64,000 nt of DNA from Methylobacterium crusticola (GCF_003574465.1 NZ_QOWC01000001.1:62001-126000); one strand, 5' to 3'. Shown: positions 33,435 to 43,089, counted from the first letter of the stretch. Numbers and translations are program-made. Notes: generated by a model from the sequence alone, not told the origin.

Positions 33435-34526
33435 GTGCCGACACCGATGCCCATCCGCTACGAGCCTGCCCTGGAGACCGTGCAGCCGGACGAGGCGCAG
33501 GTCCACGCCGGCATGATCGCGACCTTCGCCAAGATCCAGGCCACCACGCGCGCGGATTACGGCCGCGCGGTGCGGGGCGTGCACGCCAAGGGTCACGGCC
33601 TCCTCACCGGCACGCTGGAGGTGCTCCCGGACCTGCCGCCGCTCGCGCAGGGCGCCTTCGCGGCACCGGGCCGCCACGACGTCGTGCTGCGGCTCTCGAC
33701 GAACCCGGGCGACATCCTCGACGACAGCGTGTCCACGCCGCGGGGCCTCGCCATCAAGATCCTGGGTGTCGAGGGCGAGCGCCTGCCCGACGCGGAGGGC
33801 ACGACGCAGGACTTCGCGATGACGAACGCGCCGGCCTTCACGGCCCCGGACGCAAAGGCCTTCCTCGGGAGCCTGAAGCTCCTGGCCGCCACCACCGACA
33901 CCCCGCAGATCGTCAAGAAGGCCTTGTCCGCCACCTTGCGCGGTGTCGAGAGCGTGCTGGAGGCGGTCGGCACCGGGAGCCCGACCGTGATCAGCCTCGG
34001 CGGGCATCCCGAGACGCACATCCTCGGGGAGACCTTATACAGTCAGGTGCCGGTGCGGTGGGGCGAGTACGTGGCCAAGGTGGCGGTGGCGCCCGTATCG
34101 TCCCCGTTGACGGCGCTGACCGGCGCGGCCCTCGACGTGAAGGGCAAGCCTGACGGCTTGCGCGCGGCGGTGACTGCCTTCTTCGCCGCGCACGAGGGTG
34201 TCTGGGAGCTTCGCGCACAACTCCCGACGAACCGGGACACCATGCCGGTCGAGGACGCCTCGGTGCCCTGGCCGGAGGACGAAAGCCCCTACGTCGCGGT
34301 GGCGCGGGTCCTGGTGCCGCGGCAGGAGGCGTGGAGCGCCGCCAAGGTCGAGCGCATCGACGACGGCCTCGCGTTCAGCCCCTGGCACGGCTTGGCGACT
34401 CATCGACCGCCGGACGCGGTCATGCGGGCGCGCCGCGCGGTCTACCCGAACTCGTCCGACTTCCGCGCCACGCATGACGGCTGCCCGATCCGCGAGCCGA
34501 CGCTCCTCGCCGGCAGCCTGTCCTGA
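33435..34526 (+). CDS. Catalase-like heme protein (catalase family, SrpA-like)
   Basis: A 363-residue protein from GTG 33435 with CGGAGG six bases upstream. It is shorter than true catalases (about 480) and lacks their usual N-terminal His context; the barrel motifs are RGVHAKGHGLLTGTLEVLPD, FAAPGRHDVVLRLSTNPGD and STPRGLAIKILGVEGERLPD with TTQDFAMTNAPAF. The C-terminal part has SPWHGLATHRPPDAVMRARRAVY, where heme-family members keep R...Y. It probably acts on peroxides or alkyl peroxides in the cytosol; no signal peptide. A MAPEG gene follows at 34 bases. Confidence 0.88.
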   Translation: MPTPMPIRYEPALETVQPDEAQVHAGMIATFAKIQATTRADYGRAVRGVHAKGHGLLTGTLEVLPDLPPLAQGAFAAPGRHDVVLRLSTNPGDILDDSVSTPRGLAIKILGVEGERLPDAEGTTQDFAMTNAPAFTAPDAKAFLGSLKLLAATTDTPQIVKKALSATLRGVESVLEAVGTGSPTVISLGGHPETHILGETLYSQVPVRWGEYVAKVAVAPVSSPLTALTGAALDVKGKPDGLRAAVTAFFAAHEGVWELRAQLPTNRDTMPVEDASVPWPEDESPYVAVARVLVPRQEAWSAAKVERIDDGLAFSPWHGLATHRPPDAVMRARRAVYPNSSDFRATHDGCPIREPTLLAGSLS

Positions 34527-34560
34527 CCCGGCCATCCTCCGTCCGCAGCGAGGCTCACAC

Positions 34561-34953
34561 GTGATCTTCCCGGCCACGACCGCATTCTACGCCGCCCTGT
34601 TCGCCCTTCTCTACGTGGGTCTCTCGGCCTGGGTCGTCGCGACGCGCGTGTCGGCGGACGTGCTGCACGGTGACGGCGGCGATGACGAGCTCGAGAAGCG
34701 CATCCGCGCCCAGGGCAATTTCGGCGAGTACGTGCCGCTCGCCCTCCTTCTCGTGACGCTGCTGGAGGCGGGAGGGAGCAGTTCGACGCTGGTCCGGACG
34801 CTGCTGCCGATCCTGCTCGTCGCCCGCATCCTGCATCCCGTCGGCATGCTGGCCCCGAAGAACTCGTTGCAGCAATACGTCTGCCGTGGCGGCGGCATCA
34901 TCGCGACCTTCCTGGTCATCGCCGTCGCGGCGGTCGCCCTGCTGCTCCGCTGA
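34561..34953 (+). CDS. MAPEG-family membrane protein
   Basis: A 130-residue protein from GTG 34561 with four membrane segments: FYAALFALLYVGLSAWVVAT, then the family stretch RIRAQGNFGEYVPLALLLV (E-x-x-x-R-x-x-x-N), LLPILLVARILHPVGML, and a final hydrophobic helix. MAPEG proteins in eukaryotes act in glutathione and eicosanoid metabolism; bacterial members are poorly known. It follows the catalase-like gene directly and may share its transcript, hinting at oxidative or electrophile defence. Confidence 0.92.
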   Translation: MIFPATTAFYAALFALLYVGLSAWVVATRVSADVLHGDGGDDELEKRIRAQGNFGEYVPLALLLVTLLEAGGSSSTLVRTLLPILLVARILHPVGMLAPKNSLQQYVCRGGGIIATFLVIAVAAVALLLR

Positions 34954-35166
34954 GCCTGGGGGACGCCGAGCCCCGCCGTTTCCGAGAAGCTCTCTCGCCG
35001 TGACGTCGCTCGCCGGCATCCCGCTCCGGTCGGCGCGGCCGCCCGGCCCTCCCGACCGGCTGAGAGCCGGCCTGAGAGGGGCGACGTTGTGGCGGCCGTT
35101 GATCGTCGGGCGAGGTCCAGCGCCGGTAAGCCTCCTCGCCCGCGCGCATCGGGCCGCACGTCCCGA

Positions 35167-35367
35167 TTACGGGGCGCAGAATGCCACGTCTCCCATGATC
35201 GTGACCGCACAGGCGGTGTCCGCGCGTAGCGTTTCTCGTGCGTGATGATGGCGGCGCAGCTCGTAGGGCTCCGCGAGCGCGAACGCCTCGAAGATGCCGA
35301 GCGAGAACGCGAGTGCACACAGGACGACCAGGGCGTTCTGATTGAAGATCAGTCGAAGAATGAACAT
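35167..35367 (-). CDS. Small protein with one hydrophobic segment
   Basis: A 66-residue protein from ATG 35367 (AAGGGG site before it on the minus strand). MFILRLIFNQNALVVLCALA with SLGIFEAFALA makes one membrane helix or signal; then RRHHHARETLRADTACAV and two Cys near the end. I recall similar small proteins in Methylobacterium, without known function. Confidence 0.6.
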   Translation of the reverse strand: MFILRLIFNQNALVVLCALAFSLGIFEAFALAEPYELRRHHHARETLRADTACAVTIMGDVAFCAP

Positions 35368-35681
35368 CGGCTGCCCCTTCGTCGGGAGTGTGGTGGGAGC
35401 CGCGAAGATTGACCTCCGGCGTGGCCCTCGACATCCCTCGATCGGAGGAGAAGGCCGCAGCCTCAGGAAGGCGCGCGAGCCGCTTTGCCGGCGCTCCGGC
35501 AGTCGGACCCGCGGCCGGCGTCCCAGCCCGTGACGTGCGGCACCCGGCCGATGCGCCCGTGGCCTCGCGGCAGCATCCCGGCCGCAGGACGCCGCGCGCC
35601 GGCTGCGTCCTTGCTTCCGCCACGTCGGTCGGGTGCAGTGACGGCGGACACGAGGGTGCTGTCGTGGTCGGGACAAGAGCG
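35368..35681. other. Intergenic region, nothing recognised
   Basis: About 310 bases between a minus-strand small gene and the phosphatase-like gene. Open frames continue through it but look like shadows. The ribosome-binding region for 35682 is weak. Confidence 0.3.
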
Positions 35682-36170
35682 ATGCCGTTCGACCTGCGCG
35701 TCTGCGCCGCCGCCGAAGCCGCATCCCTGGCCGCCGGCTGGGCGACGCACGCCGTCTCCCTGGTCGATGCCGGCTACGAGCCGACGGCACCGCTGGCACC
35801 GCGCAGCCTTGTTCTGACCTTCGAGGACAGCGAGCGGCCGAGCGCCGAGGGACCGACCGCGGGGCACGTCGCGACGGCGCTGGCTTTCACCCGCGCGCTC
35901 GAGCCCGATGCGCGCCTGCTCGTCCACTGCGTCGCCGGCCTGAGCCGGAGCACGGCGCTCGCCGCGGCGATCCTGGTGCAGCACGGCGTGCCGGCCGAGG
36001 CCGCGATCGCGCAGGTCGGGCGGATGCGGCCCGACATGATGCCGAACACCCGGCTCTGCCGGTACGCCGACGAGGCGCTCGGGACCGGCGGGACGATCGT
36101 GCAGGCGGTGCGTCGCTGGGAAGCCCGGCTGATCGCCGCGCTGGACGCCTCGGGCGAGGAGGTGGCGTGA
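35682..36170 (+). CDS. Protein tyrosine phosphatase-like protein
   Basis: A 162-residue protein from ATG 35682. The active-site loop is HCVAGLSRSTALA near residues 86-98, matching C-x5-R-(S/T) with Cys as nucleophile and Arg for phosphate binding. The Asp of the general-acid loop is likely in TFEDSERPS upstream. The size and spacing match small dual-specificity-like phosphatases of proteobacteria. Substrate unknown. A weak site precedes the ATG; the frame upstream lacks protein-like features. Confidence 0.8.
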   Translation: MPFDLRVCAAAEAASLAAGWATHAVSLVDAGYEPTAPLAPRSLVLTFEDSERPSAEGPTAGHVATALAFTRALEPDARLLVHCVAGLSRSTALAAAILVQHGVPAEAAIAQVGRMRPDMMPNTRLCRYADEALGTGGTIVQAVRRWEARLIAALDASGEEVA

Positions 36171-36399
36171 GGACCTGGCGCTCACGGCCTTGCGGCGAGG
36201 GCCCGCTGGTCTCGGACCATCGGCCGGCCTGACCCCTCGTTCGGAGCCGGGCGGCCGATCCTGCTCGACCGGGCATCGGGCCGGATTTGGGCAACGCCCG
36301 GCATCCGCAGCCCGAGGCCGCGTCAAGGGAGCGGCTGCGACATCGCGGTGGTCGGCGCGCTCCTCACGACGGCCGGACGCGCGCGGGGGCCGGCGCACA

Positions 36400-36510
36400 A
36401 TGATCCACGCCCGGGCCGAGGCGAGCGGGGCCCTGGCCGGCTCCGTCGCGGGCTTCTACAATCCGGTCCGGCGCCGCTCGGCGCTGAAGCCCGTCAGCCC
36501 GGCTGATTGA
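36400..36510 (+). pseudogene. IS3-family transposase remnant (C-terminal end of OrfB)
   Basis: The frame reads AGFYNPVRRRSALKPVSPAD then stop. This is the closing motif of IS3 OrfB transposases (FYN-x-x-R-x-HSAL-x-x-x-SPA). Everything upstream of about 36420, including the DDE catalytic core, is missing or unrecognisable. It marks an old insertion. Confidence 0.7.
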
Positions 36511-36553
36511 GAGGGGCGCCGCGCCCGCCGGTCCGGTCGCCCTCATCCGAAGC

Positions 36554-37780
36554 ATGTCCGGGCGTTCATCGCCCAGTCACAGGAGAGCGACCCTGAGAAC
36601 GGAACTCTCGGTGTCGGAGGCCCGTCGCGTCGCCCTGACGGCGCAAGGCTTCAACGCCCCGTCCCGCGGCGGCGACGTCGCCGCGACACGACTGCGTAAG
36701 GCGATCGACCGGCTCGGCCTGCTCCAGATCGACAGCGTCAACGTCCTCGTCCGCGCTCATTACCTGCCGCTCTTCTCGCGCCTTGGTTCATACGAGCCCG
36801 AATCCCTGGATGCGCTCATCGCGAAGAAGCCGAAGCGCTACTTCGAGTACTGGGGCCATGAAGCATCGCTCCTGCCTGTCGACTGTCACCCGCTGCTGCG
36901 CTGGCGCATGGCCCGCGCGCTTCGGGGCAAAGGCGTCTGGCGTCAGCTCGAACCCTTCGCGAGCGAGAAGCGGGCCGAGGCCGATGCTCTGCTGGATCGC
37001 ATCCGGGCCGACGGGCCGCTGGCAGCCTCCGACATTGCAGGCCGCGCCGCCCGGAAAGGAATGTGGGTCTGGAGCGACGCGAAGCACGCGCTGGAATGGT
37101 TGTTCTGGGCGGGTCTCGTCGCCGCGACGCACCGCCGGGGCAGCTTCGAGCGCGTGTACGACCTGCCTGAGCGTGTTCTGCCGCGAGCGGTCCTGGGGCT
37201 GCCGACGCCCCGCGGCCTCGATGCGCGGCGGACGCTGCTCGCGCGGGCGGCGCGGGCGCTCGGAATTGCGACCGCGGACGACCTGCGCGACTACTACCGG
37301 GTGCCCGCAGCGGACGTGCGCCTGCCGATCGGGCAGCTGATCGAGGACGGAACGATCATCCCCGTGCGGGTACGCGGTTGGCAGCAACAGGCTTACCTGC
37401 ACAAGCAGGCGTATGCCGGTCGCAGGCTCGCCGGCGCGGCGTTGGTGTCGCCGTTCGACCCGCTGATCTGGCACCGCCCGCGGACCGAAAGGTTGTTCGG
37501 ATTCCGCTACCGGCTCGAGATCTACACGCCGGCGCACAGGCGCGAGCACGGCTACTACGTTCTGCCTTTCCTGATGGATGGTGCACTCGTCGCACGCGTG
37601 GATCTCAAGGCGGACCGCAAAGCGAGCGCGCTGATCGTTCAACGGGCACACATCGAGCCGGATGCGCCGCGATCCACGCTCGAACGGCTGATGGAGGAGC
37701 TGCGCCTGATGGCGTCGTGGCTCGGGTTGTCGCGCCTCGCGATCGCGCCGGCCGCGGCCCGTGCCGCCGCGTCAGAGTGA
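36554..37780 (+). CDS. YcaQ-type winged-helix DNA glycosylase
   Basis: A 408-residue protein of the HTH_42/YcaQ family, which opens interstrand crosslinks and removes bulky N-alkyl bases. It has the family motif LGLLQIDSVNVLVRAHYLPL with Q-I-D at 58-60, then RYFEYWGHEASLLP, and SPFDPLIWHRPRTERLFGFRY near 303-323, which are the typical blocks. The ATG at 36554 lacks a good site; AGGAG at 36581 would suit a start further down, for example GTG 36611 (VSEARRV), so the N-terminus is uncertain. Confidence 0.9.
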   Translation: MSGRSSPSHRRATLRTELSVSEARRVALTAQGFNAPSRGGDVAATRLRKAIDRLGLLQIDSVNVLVRAHYLPLFSRLGSYEPESLDALIAKKPKRYFEYWGHEASLLPVDCHPLLRWRMARALRGKGVWRQLEPFASEKRAEADALLDRIRADGPLAASDIAGRAARKGMWVWSDAKHALEWLFWAGLVAATHRRGSFERVYDLPERVLPRAVLGLPTPRGLDARRTLLARAARALGIATADDLRDYYRVPAADVRLPIGQLIEDGTIIPVRVRGWQQQAYLHKQAYAGRRLAGAALVSPFDPLIWHRPRTERLFGFRYRLEIYTPAHRREHGYYVLPFLMDGALVARVDLKADRKASALIVQRAHIEPDAPRSTLERLMEELRLMASWLGLSRLAIAPAAARAAASE

Positions 37781-38249
37781 CGGGCTCGCAGGGCGGCGAG
37801 GGGGACCCGCGAGGCGAGGCGGCACCGGTCGTCCCGCGGCCTCGCGGTATCGGCGATGATCCAGCCTGTGCACGGGATCCGACGCGGCAGATCGGGCCGC
37901 GTCAGCCTCGGTGCGTGGGATCGGCGCTGACGCAGCGCAGCTCCGGCTCGTGCTCGCACGCGTCGGCCGCGTCGCTGGTGCGCCGACCGCGCAGGCCTGG
38001 TGGCGAACACCGCGTCGGGCGCGGGCATCCGTATTCATCGGAACGGGCCACCGGCACGGCGGCGGCGGGAGAGATCGCGGCCACCTCAGGCCGGGTGCGC
38101 GCGGTCGCGGCGGCCCGGTCCTTCGCGGCGGGTCTCACGGCACTGGCTGACAACGATGACCCGGACCCTCCCGCCTCGGCCGGAACACCCATCGCCGCCG
38201 GCGCTTGCCTGGGGCAGGGATGTTCCGCGCCGAGAAGGGGTGAGGCAGG
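37781..38249. other. Intergenic region without a recognised gene
   Basis: About 470 GC-rich bases. Open frames on both strands show no motif; those on the minus strand are Arg/Ala rich with no ribosome-binding site. Nothing to annotate. Confidence 0.35.
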
Positions 38250-38756
38250 ATGCAGGGATATGGGACTTCGTTCGGCATCGGGTTCGTGACCGGCCTGCGC
38301 AGCATGACCGCCTGCGCGGCGCTGACCTGGGCCGCCTCGCAGGATCGGACGCGCGGCGCACTCATCCCGGCCGGCCCGGGTGCCAGGGCGCTCACGGCCG
38401 CGGCGGCGCTGGCCGAGATGATCGGCGACAAGATGCCGTTCGCGCCCGACCGGCGCATCCCGCCATCCTTCGCGGTCCGGCTCGCGATCGGCGGGGTCGG
38501 CGGCTGGGCGCTCGCCGGGCACCGCGCCTCACCCGAGTACGGCGCCCTGGCCGGTGTGGCGGGGGCCCTCGCCGGCACCCTCCTCGGGCGCGCCGCAAGA
38601 GGCGGGGACGCCCGGAGCGCCGCCGGCCGCTTTCGCGGGCTCGCCGAGGATGTGGTCGCCGCCGGCCTCGCCATGGCGGTGGTCGCGTCAGCGGAGCAGC
38701 GACCGTCCGCGCGCGTGCAGGACGCGCCGCCAGCCCGGGACCGATCGATGAGATGA
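38250..38756 (+). CDS. DUF4126-like membrane protein
   Basis: A 168-residue protein from ATG 38250, GAGGCAGG upstream. It shows GFVTGLRSMTACAALTWAAS, AAALAEMIGDKMPFAPDRR and GALAGVAGALAGTLLGRAA, the usual blocks of DUF4126-type proteins (loops with G-x-R-S and D-K-x-P). Three to four hydrophobic segments. Function unknown. Confidence 0.75.
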   Translation: MQGYGTSFGIGFVTGLRSMTACAALTWAASQDRTRGALIPAGPGARALTAAAALAEMIGDKMPFAPDRRIPPSFAVRLAIGGVGGWALAGHRASPEYGALAGVAGALAGTLLGRAARGGDARSAAGRFRGLAEDVVAAGLAMAVVASAEQRPSARVQDAPPARDRSMR

Positions 38757-38766
38757 CCCGGCGCGA

Positions 38767-39573
38767 TCAGGCCATGTTGCCCCACGTGCCGCGATCATCC
38801 GCCTTGAGGAGCGGCGAAGCGCTGCCGATCAGCGCGAGCTCGTTCGCCCGGCGCACCAAGCTGGATCCGACATGAAGCATCCGCTCCCGCGTGAAGCGGG
38901 AGGTGGGACCGGCGACGATCAGGGCGCCGACCGCAGGCTCGCCCTTGCGCCTGATCACCGCGGCCATCGAATTCATCCCGAGGGCGTACATGTCCTCGAT
39001 CATGCTGAAGCCCCGCGTCCGGTGCGCCTGCAGCATCGCGAGGAGCGCGCTCACGGTCACCGGGGCGTTCGGCCCGTAATGCGCCGGATCGCCCAGGCCC
39101 TGTCGAACCACGGCTTCGGTCGCCTGCTGATCGGTCAGGGTCGCAAGCCAGGCGTGTCCCGCTGCGCTGCACGAGAGCCTGAGGTCGATCCCCATGTCGG
39201 GGTCGTAGAGCAGACCGACTTTCGACCCCACCGCCTTCGCCACCAGGGTCAGCCTGGTGCCGTCCAGAATGGCGAGGCGAACAAGCTCTTCCGTTTCCCT
39301 TGCAAGTCGATTCATGACCGGCTGCGCAACGTCGATGATGCCGGACTTGCTGAGGAAGCTCATGCCCATCGAGGACAGCTTCGTGGTGAGCGCGTACTCA
39401 CCCCGTTGCGGCAGCGCTCGAACGTACCCGTACCTCACCAGCTCGTTCAGCGTGCGATGGCACCCGCTCCGGATCTGGTTGAGGTCCGTCGCGATCGACA
39501 CGAGCGACGCCCCGTGCGGGCGAGGCGCCAAGTACTCCAGGATGGCCAGCGCCTTCTCCATCGACCCGCTCAT
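38767..39573 (-). CDS. IclR-family transcriptional regulator
   Basis: A 268-residue repressor/activator. The N-terminal winged helix (MEKALAILEYLAPRPHGASL, then RSGCHRTLNELVRYGYV) binds DNA; the C-terminal IclR ligand domain has RLSCSAAGHAWLATLTDQQ and RTRGFSMIEDMYALGMNSMA. It is divergent from a TRAP-type binding-protein gene at 39706 and probably controls it in response to its ligand. Confidence 0.93.
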   Translation of the reverse strand: MSGSMEKALAILEYLAPRPHGASLVSIATDLNQIRSGCHRTLNELVRYGYVRALPQRGEYALTTKLSSMGMSFLSKSGIIDVAQPVMNRLARETEELVRLAILDGTRLTLVAKAVGSKVGLLYDPDMGIDLRLSCSAAGHAWLATLTDQQATEAVVRQGLGDPAHYGPNAPVTVSALLAMLQAHRTRGFSMIEDMYALGMNSMAAVIRRKGEPAVGALIVAGPTSRFTRERMLHVGSSLVRRANELALIGSASPLLKADDRGTWGNMA

Positions 39574-39705
39574 CCGAGAACCTCGTTCGGCTAACAGCTT
39601 TCAAAATTTGAAAGATAGTCAAAAAATCTTGTCCCGTCGATCCGTGCTGGTACGAGGTGGAGGCTCACATCGCAGGCGACGATGGTTCGACACGGGAGGA
39701 CCACC

Positions 39706-40728
39706 ATGACGGGCACGAGCCTCATCCGACGCAGAGAGATGCTGACCGCGATGGCGGCTTTGCCGCTGGTTGCCGCGCCGTTCGTCCGCCGCGCCGCCGC
39801 GGCCGAGATCAGCCTCAAGATCGCGCACCCCCTCGCGGCGGCCCATCCGACGAATTCCCGCCTCATCGAGGCAGCCGACAAGATCCAGAAGGACACCGAC
39901 GGAAGGGTCGAGCTGCGCATCTTCCCGAACGGCCAGCTCGGCGGCGAGGCGGACACGCTCAGCCAGCTTCGGTCCGGAGCGGTCGAAGGCTACGTGATCG
40001 GCGGCCTCGTCGTATCGACGGTCGTGCCCGCGGCGGGCCTCGACGGAACCGGGTTTGCCTTCAGCGACACCTCGAAGGTCTGGCCGGCGATGGACGGCAA
40101 GCTCGGAGCGTACATCAGGGAGGCGTTCGCGAAGAGCAACCTGTACGCTGCGCGCACCCCCTGGGATCTCGGCTTCCGGCAGATCACCACATCGGCGAAG
40201 CCCATCAGGACGGTCGGCGACCTGACCGGGCTGAAGATCCGGGTTCCCGGCGCCGCCGCGTACACGAGCCTGTTCAAGGCGCTGGACGCCGCGCCGACCA
40301 GCGTTCAGTTCACCGACGTCTATCCCGCGTTGCAGACCAGGATCGTCGACGCTCAGGAGAACCCGCTCAGCCTGATCGTGACCTCGAAGTTCTATGAAGT
40401 GCAGAAATTTTGCTCACTCAGCAATCACATCTGGCAAGGCAACTGGATCCTGTTCAATGGACGCGTCTGGAAGAGCATACCGGAACGGCTCCAGGAGATC
40501 GTCGAGACCCGGCTCAACGAGGCGGGACGGGCCCAGCGCAACGACCTGGCCGGCTTGGAGCAGAGCTACCGCGATACGATGATCAAGAGCGGAATGACTT
40601 TCAATGAGGTCGATGCAGATTCGTTTCGCGCGAAGCTGAAATCGGCTGGCTATTATGCCGATGTTCGTCGCAGGTTCGGCGATCAGGGATTCCAGATGCT
40701 TGAAGACGCCGCCGAGACCTCCTTGTAG
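39706..40728 (+). CDS. TRAP-transporter periplasmic binding protein (DctP family)
   Basis: A 340-residue exported protein, ATG 39706 with GGGAGG upstream (ATG 39682 is less likely). A twin-Arg-like signal (LIRRREMLTAMAALPLVAAP) cleaves near AAAA. The mature part has LKIAHPLAAAHPTNSRLIEAA, RVELRIFPNGQLGGEADTLS, GLKIRVPGAAAYTSLFKALD and VYPALQTRIVDAQENPLS, all typical of DctP proteins that bind carboxylic acids. The membrane partners (DctQ, DctM) are absent here, so it is an orphan or uses distant ones. Confidence 0.93.
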   Translation: MTGTSLIRRREMLTAMAALPLVAAPFVRRAAAAEISLKIAHPLAAAHPTNSRLIEAADKIQKDTDGRVELRIFPNGQLGGEADTLSQLRSGAVEGYVIGGLVVSTVVPAAGLDGTGFAFSDTSKVWPAMDGKLGAYIREAFAKSNLYAARTPWDLGFRQITTSAKPIRTVGDLTGLKIRVPGAAAYTSLFKALDAAPTSVQFTDVYPALQTRIVDAQENPLSLIVTSKFYEVQKFCSLSNHIWQGNWILFNGRVWKSIPERLQEIVETRLNEAGRAQRNDLAGLEQSYRDTMIKSGMTFNEVDADSFRAKLKSAGYYADVRRRFGDQGFQMLEDAAETSL

Positions 40729-40853
40729 GGGGGCTCGGACCCTGGCGGGCGACACGCTCCGTTCCGGATGATGCGCGCCCGTGTTGCGGCCTTGGGGCGG
40801 ATGCGTCGCGCGGGGCGGTGGCGTCCGTGGTTAGGTGAACGCGAGAGGTGGGC

Positions 40854-41543
40854 ATGTCTCTACTCGGCCAGGCCGCGGTCGCCATGTGGTGGAGGATCAA
40901 GCCGGACATGCGCGCGGAGTTCGAAGACTGGCACTCCCACGAGCATTTTCCGGAGCGGATGAGCATCCCTGGTTTCCGGCGCGGGTCGCGCTGGACGAGC
41001 ACGTCGGACGCCGAAGGGTTCTTCGTGCTCTACGAGCTCGAGACCTACGGGACGCTCACCTCGAAGGGGTATCTGGACCGGCTCAATGCCCCGACCCCGT
41101 GGTCGACGACGATGATGCCCCACCACCTCGGCATGGTGCGAAGCCAGTGTCGTGTCGCCGCGAGCTTCGGTGGTGGATTGGCAACGTCTCTCGCGACGGT
41201 CCGTCTGTCGCCCGGACCGGGGGACGGGTCGGCGTTGCGAGACCGGATCGTCGCGACGCTGGCGGACCTGCCATCCAGGCCGGGCCTGACCGGCGCACAC
41301 CTCTTGATGACGGATACCCCTCGCGCCAGCGTGCCGACGACGGAGCAGAAGATCCGCGGCGCCGACAGCACCGCCGACTGGATCGTCCTGCTCTCAGGCT
41401 ACGATCCGCAGATGGTGCAGCGTTCCGTGCGGGACCGCTTGTCGGCCTCGACGCTCCACGGCAGGCACGATGACGGCTCCTCGACCGTCGGACACTACAC
41501 GTTGTCCTTCGGGATGACCGGCGACGATGTCGGGTTGGCGTAA
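40854..41543 (+). CDS. Hypothetical protein, dimeric alpha/beta-barrel-like
   Basis: A 229-residue protein from ATG 40854 (GAGAGG upstream; GTG 40848 is an alternative). The start MWWRIKPDMRAEFEDWHSHE plus HFPERMSIPGFRRGSRWTS resembles ferredoxin-like EthD/ABM folds with two such halves. No catalytic motif is seen. It lies after the TRAP binding protein and could serve the same pathway, for example as a small-molecule-processing enzyme, but this is inference. Confidence 0.65.
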   Translation: MSLLGQAAVAMWWRIKPDMRAEFEDWHSHEHFPERMSIPGFRRGSRWTSTSDAEGFFVLYELETYGTLTSKGYLDRLNAPTPWSTTMMPHHLGMVRSQCRVAASFGGGLATSLATVRLSPGPGDGSALRDRIVATLADLPSRPGLTGAHLLMTDTPRASVPTTEQKIRGADSTADWIVLLSGYDPQMVQRSVRDRLSASTLHGRHDDGSSTVGHYTLSFGMTGDDVGLA

Positions 41544-41740
41544 ACGGGAAGCGGGTCGCACGCCGGGCGGCCCGCGGCGCCGGCCACGACGGGCGCGGCA
41601 CGGGGGCCCGTGACCCGCCCGCAGCCTCCGTTGGGCCGGCCGCCCTCGTGCGGCGAGGCAACGACGGAGATCTCACGGCCCGGAGGACAGCCTCGGCTGG
41701 CGCGCGCGGCGCGAGAGCGCCCTGACGGCCGAGGCCGGCG

Positions 41741-41908
41741 TCATCCCGCGGCGAAGCGGCGCCTGCAATCCAGCGGATCGATGCCGGCCCGCCGCTGAGA
41801 CGCGCGCCGCGTGCGCTCCTCGGTGACGAAGCCGCAACGGGCCGCCACGTCCTTCAGGCTCTGCCCCGTATCCTCGAGGGCGCGGCGCGCGGCCCCGGGG
41901 CGCAGCCG
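41741..41908 (-). pseudogene. AraC-type regulator remnant (C-terminal half)
   Basis: The minus-strand frame reads ARRALEDTGQSLKDVAARCG and FVTEERTRRASQRRAGIDPL, then stop at 41741. This is the second helix-turn-helix of an AraC/GlxA-type regulator (I-x-x-I-A-x-x-C-G-F, R-x-F-R-R-x-x-G-x-x-P). The rest of the gene, including the first helix-turn-helix and effector domain, is absent. Confidence 0.65.
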
Positions 41909-42021
41909 TGACGCGCCGGTCGCCCCGGGCTGGCGGCGCGGATTCACCTCTTTTAACCGGCGGCCGACCGCGGGACCGACTATGCCTTGGGACCGGCAGC
42001 ACGTTCCTGTCGGGAGGCACC

Positions 42022-42801
42022 ATGACGACGAGCGGACCCGGCGCGGCGATCGATCCCGACCATCGCGCCCTCCTTCAGGCCGGCGCGCCGGCGGGCGACC
42101 GGACGGGGGCGTCGCTCGGCGCGCGCCTCCGGGGCGTGCAGCATTTCGGCGTCACGGTCCAGGACATGGACCGCGCCTTCGCGTTCTACACGGAGGTGCT
42201 CGGCGGCACCGAGATCATGCGGGACGGCGACTTCCACGGCGAGCCGGTCCACAACACCCTGATGACCGACCAGGAGATCGTCGCGCGGGAAGGCCGGATC
42301 GATCCGCGCACGATCGGCGTGCCCGACCTGCGCGGCGGAACGCAGCGGCTCGACGTCCGCTTCGTCCAGTTCGAGAACGTCGTCATCGAACTGCTTCAGT
42401 ATCGCGACGCCGGGCAGCCGATGGGGTGCGGCGACAGCTGGGCGGCGCCGCGGGACCACATGAGCCCGGCCTATCCGCGCTCGATGCACATCTGCTTCTA
42501 CGTCCGCGACGAGGTCGACTTCGACGCCTTCATCGGCGATCTCGAGGCGGAATGCGCCCGGCGCGGCATGACGCAGGTGAGAGCCAACCGCACGATCACG
42601 GTCCGGACCGAGGCGGAGCGACGGGCCGCGCCGCGCAGCGCCAACACGATCAAGATCCGGGAGGGCGCCTCCAACGGCTGGTCGATCATCTACTGCAAGG
42701 GTCCGGAAGGCGAGCAGCTCGAGTTCGTGCAGGTGCTCGGACCCGTCCGGCAGACCTTCGCGGACGCCCTCGAGCGCCGCCAGGGGCGCGCGCGTCCCTG
42801 A
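42022..42801 (+). CDS. VOC/glyoxalase-superfamily protein
   Basis: A 259-residue protein from ATG 42022 with GGGAGG upstream. It has GVQHFGVTVQDMDRAFAFYT (first VOC strand with metal His), DVRFVQFENVVIELLQYRD (metal Glu), a second module from SMHICFYVRDEVDFDAFIGD and YCKGPEGEQLEFVQV. Longer than the 130-residue minimum because both modules are linked. VOC enzymes open, isomerise or oxygenate small molecules using a metal; the substrate is not evident. Confidence 0.88.
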   Translation: MTTSGPGAAIDPDHRALLQAGAPAGDRTGASLGARLRGVQHFGVTVQDMDRAFAFYTEVLGGTEIMRDGDFHGEPVHNTLMTDQEIVAREGRIDPRTIGVPDLRGGTQRLDVRFVQFENVVIELLQYRDAGQPMGCGDSWAAPRDHMSPAYPRSMHICFYVRDEVDFDAFIGDLEAECARRGMTQVRANRTITVRTEAERRAAPRSANTIKIREGASNGWSIIYCKGPEGEQLEFVQVLGPVRQTFADALERRQGRARP

Positions 42802-43089
42802 GGCCGGCCGCGCGCATCCGCGGCGGCGCGAACAATCCTCGACCCGGCCCTACCCGAGGACAAGGGTCCTCTCAGAGGATCCGGGCCCCGCCGGAGGCGT
42901 CGCCGGCCGCGAGGTCGGCGCATGCCTGGCGGCTTGCGGGGGGGGCACAACGCCCGGGCCTGCGTCGAGGCCCGGTCCGCGACGCTCCCCGGCCTCGCGC
43001 CCGGCGGCGTCCCGGTGGCCGGTACGGCGGCGCTGCGCGGCCCGACACCCTGACGACATCACCGGTCTCGACGCGACAAGGAGGCGATC

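Noticed and set aside
37781..38249. Minus-strand frame of about 200 codons over the gap
   Set aside because: Starts and body are Arg/Ala/Pro rich with no family resemblance; partly antisense to the DUF4126-like gene.
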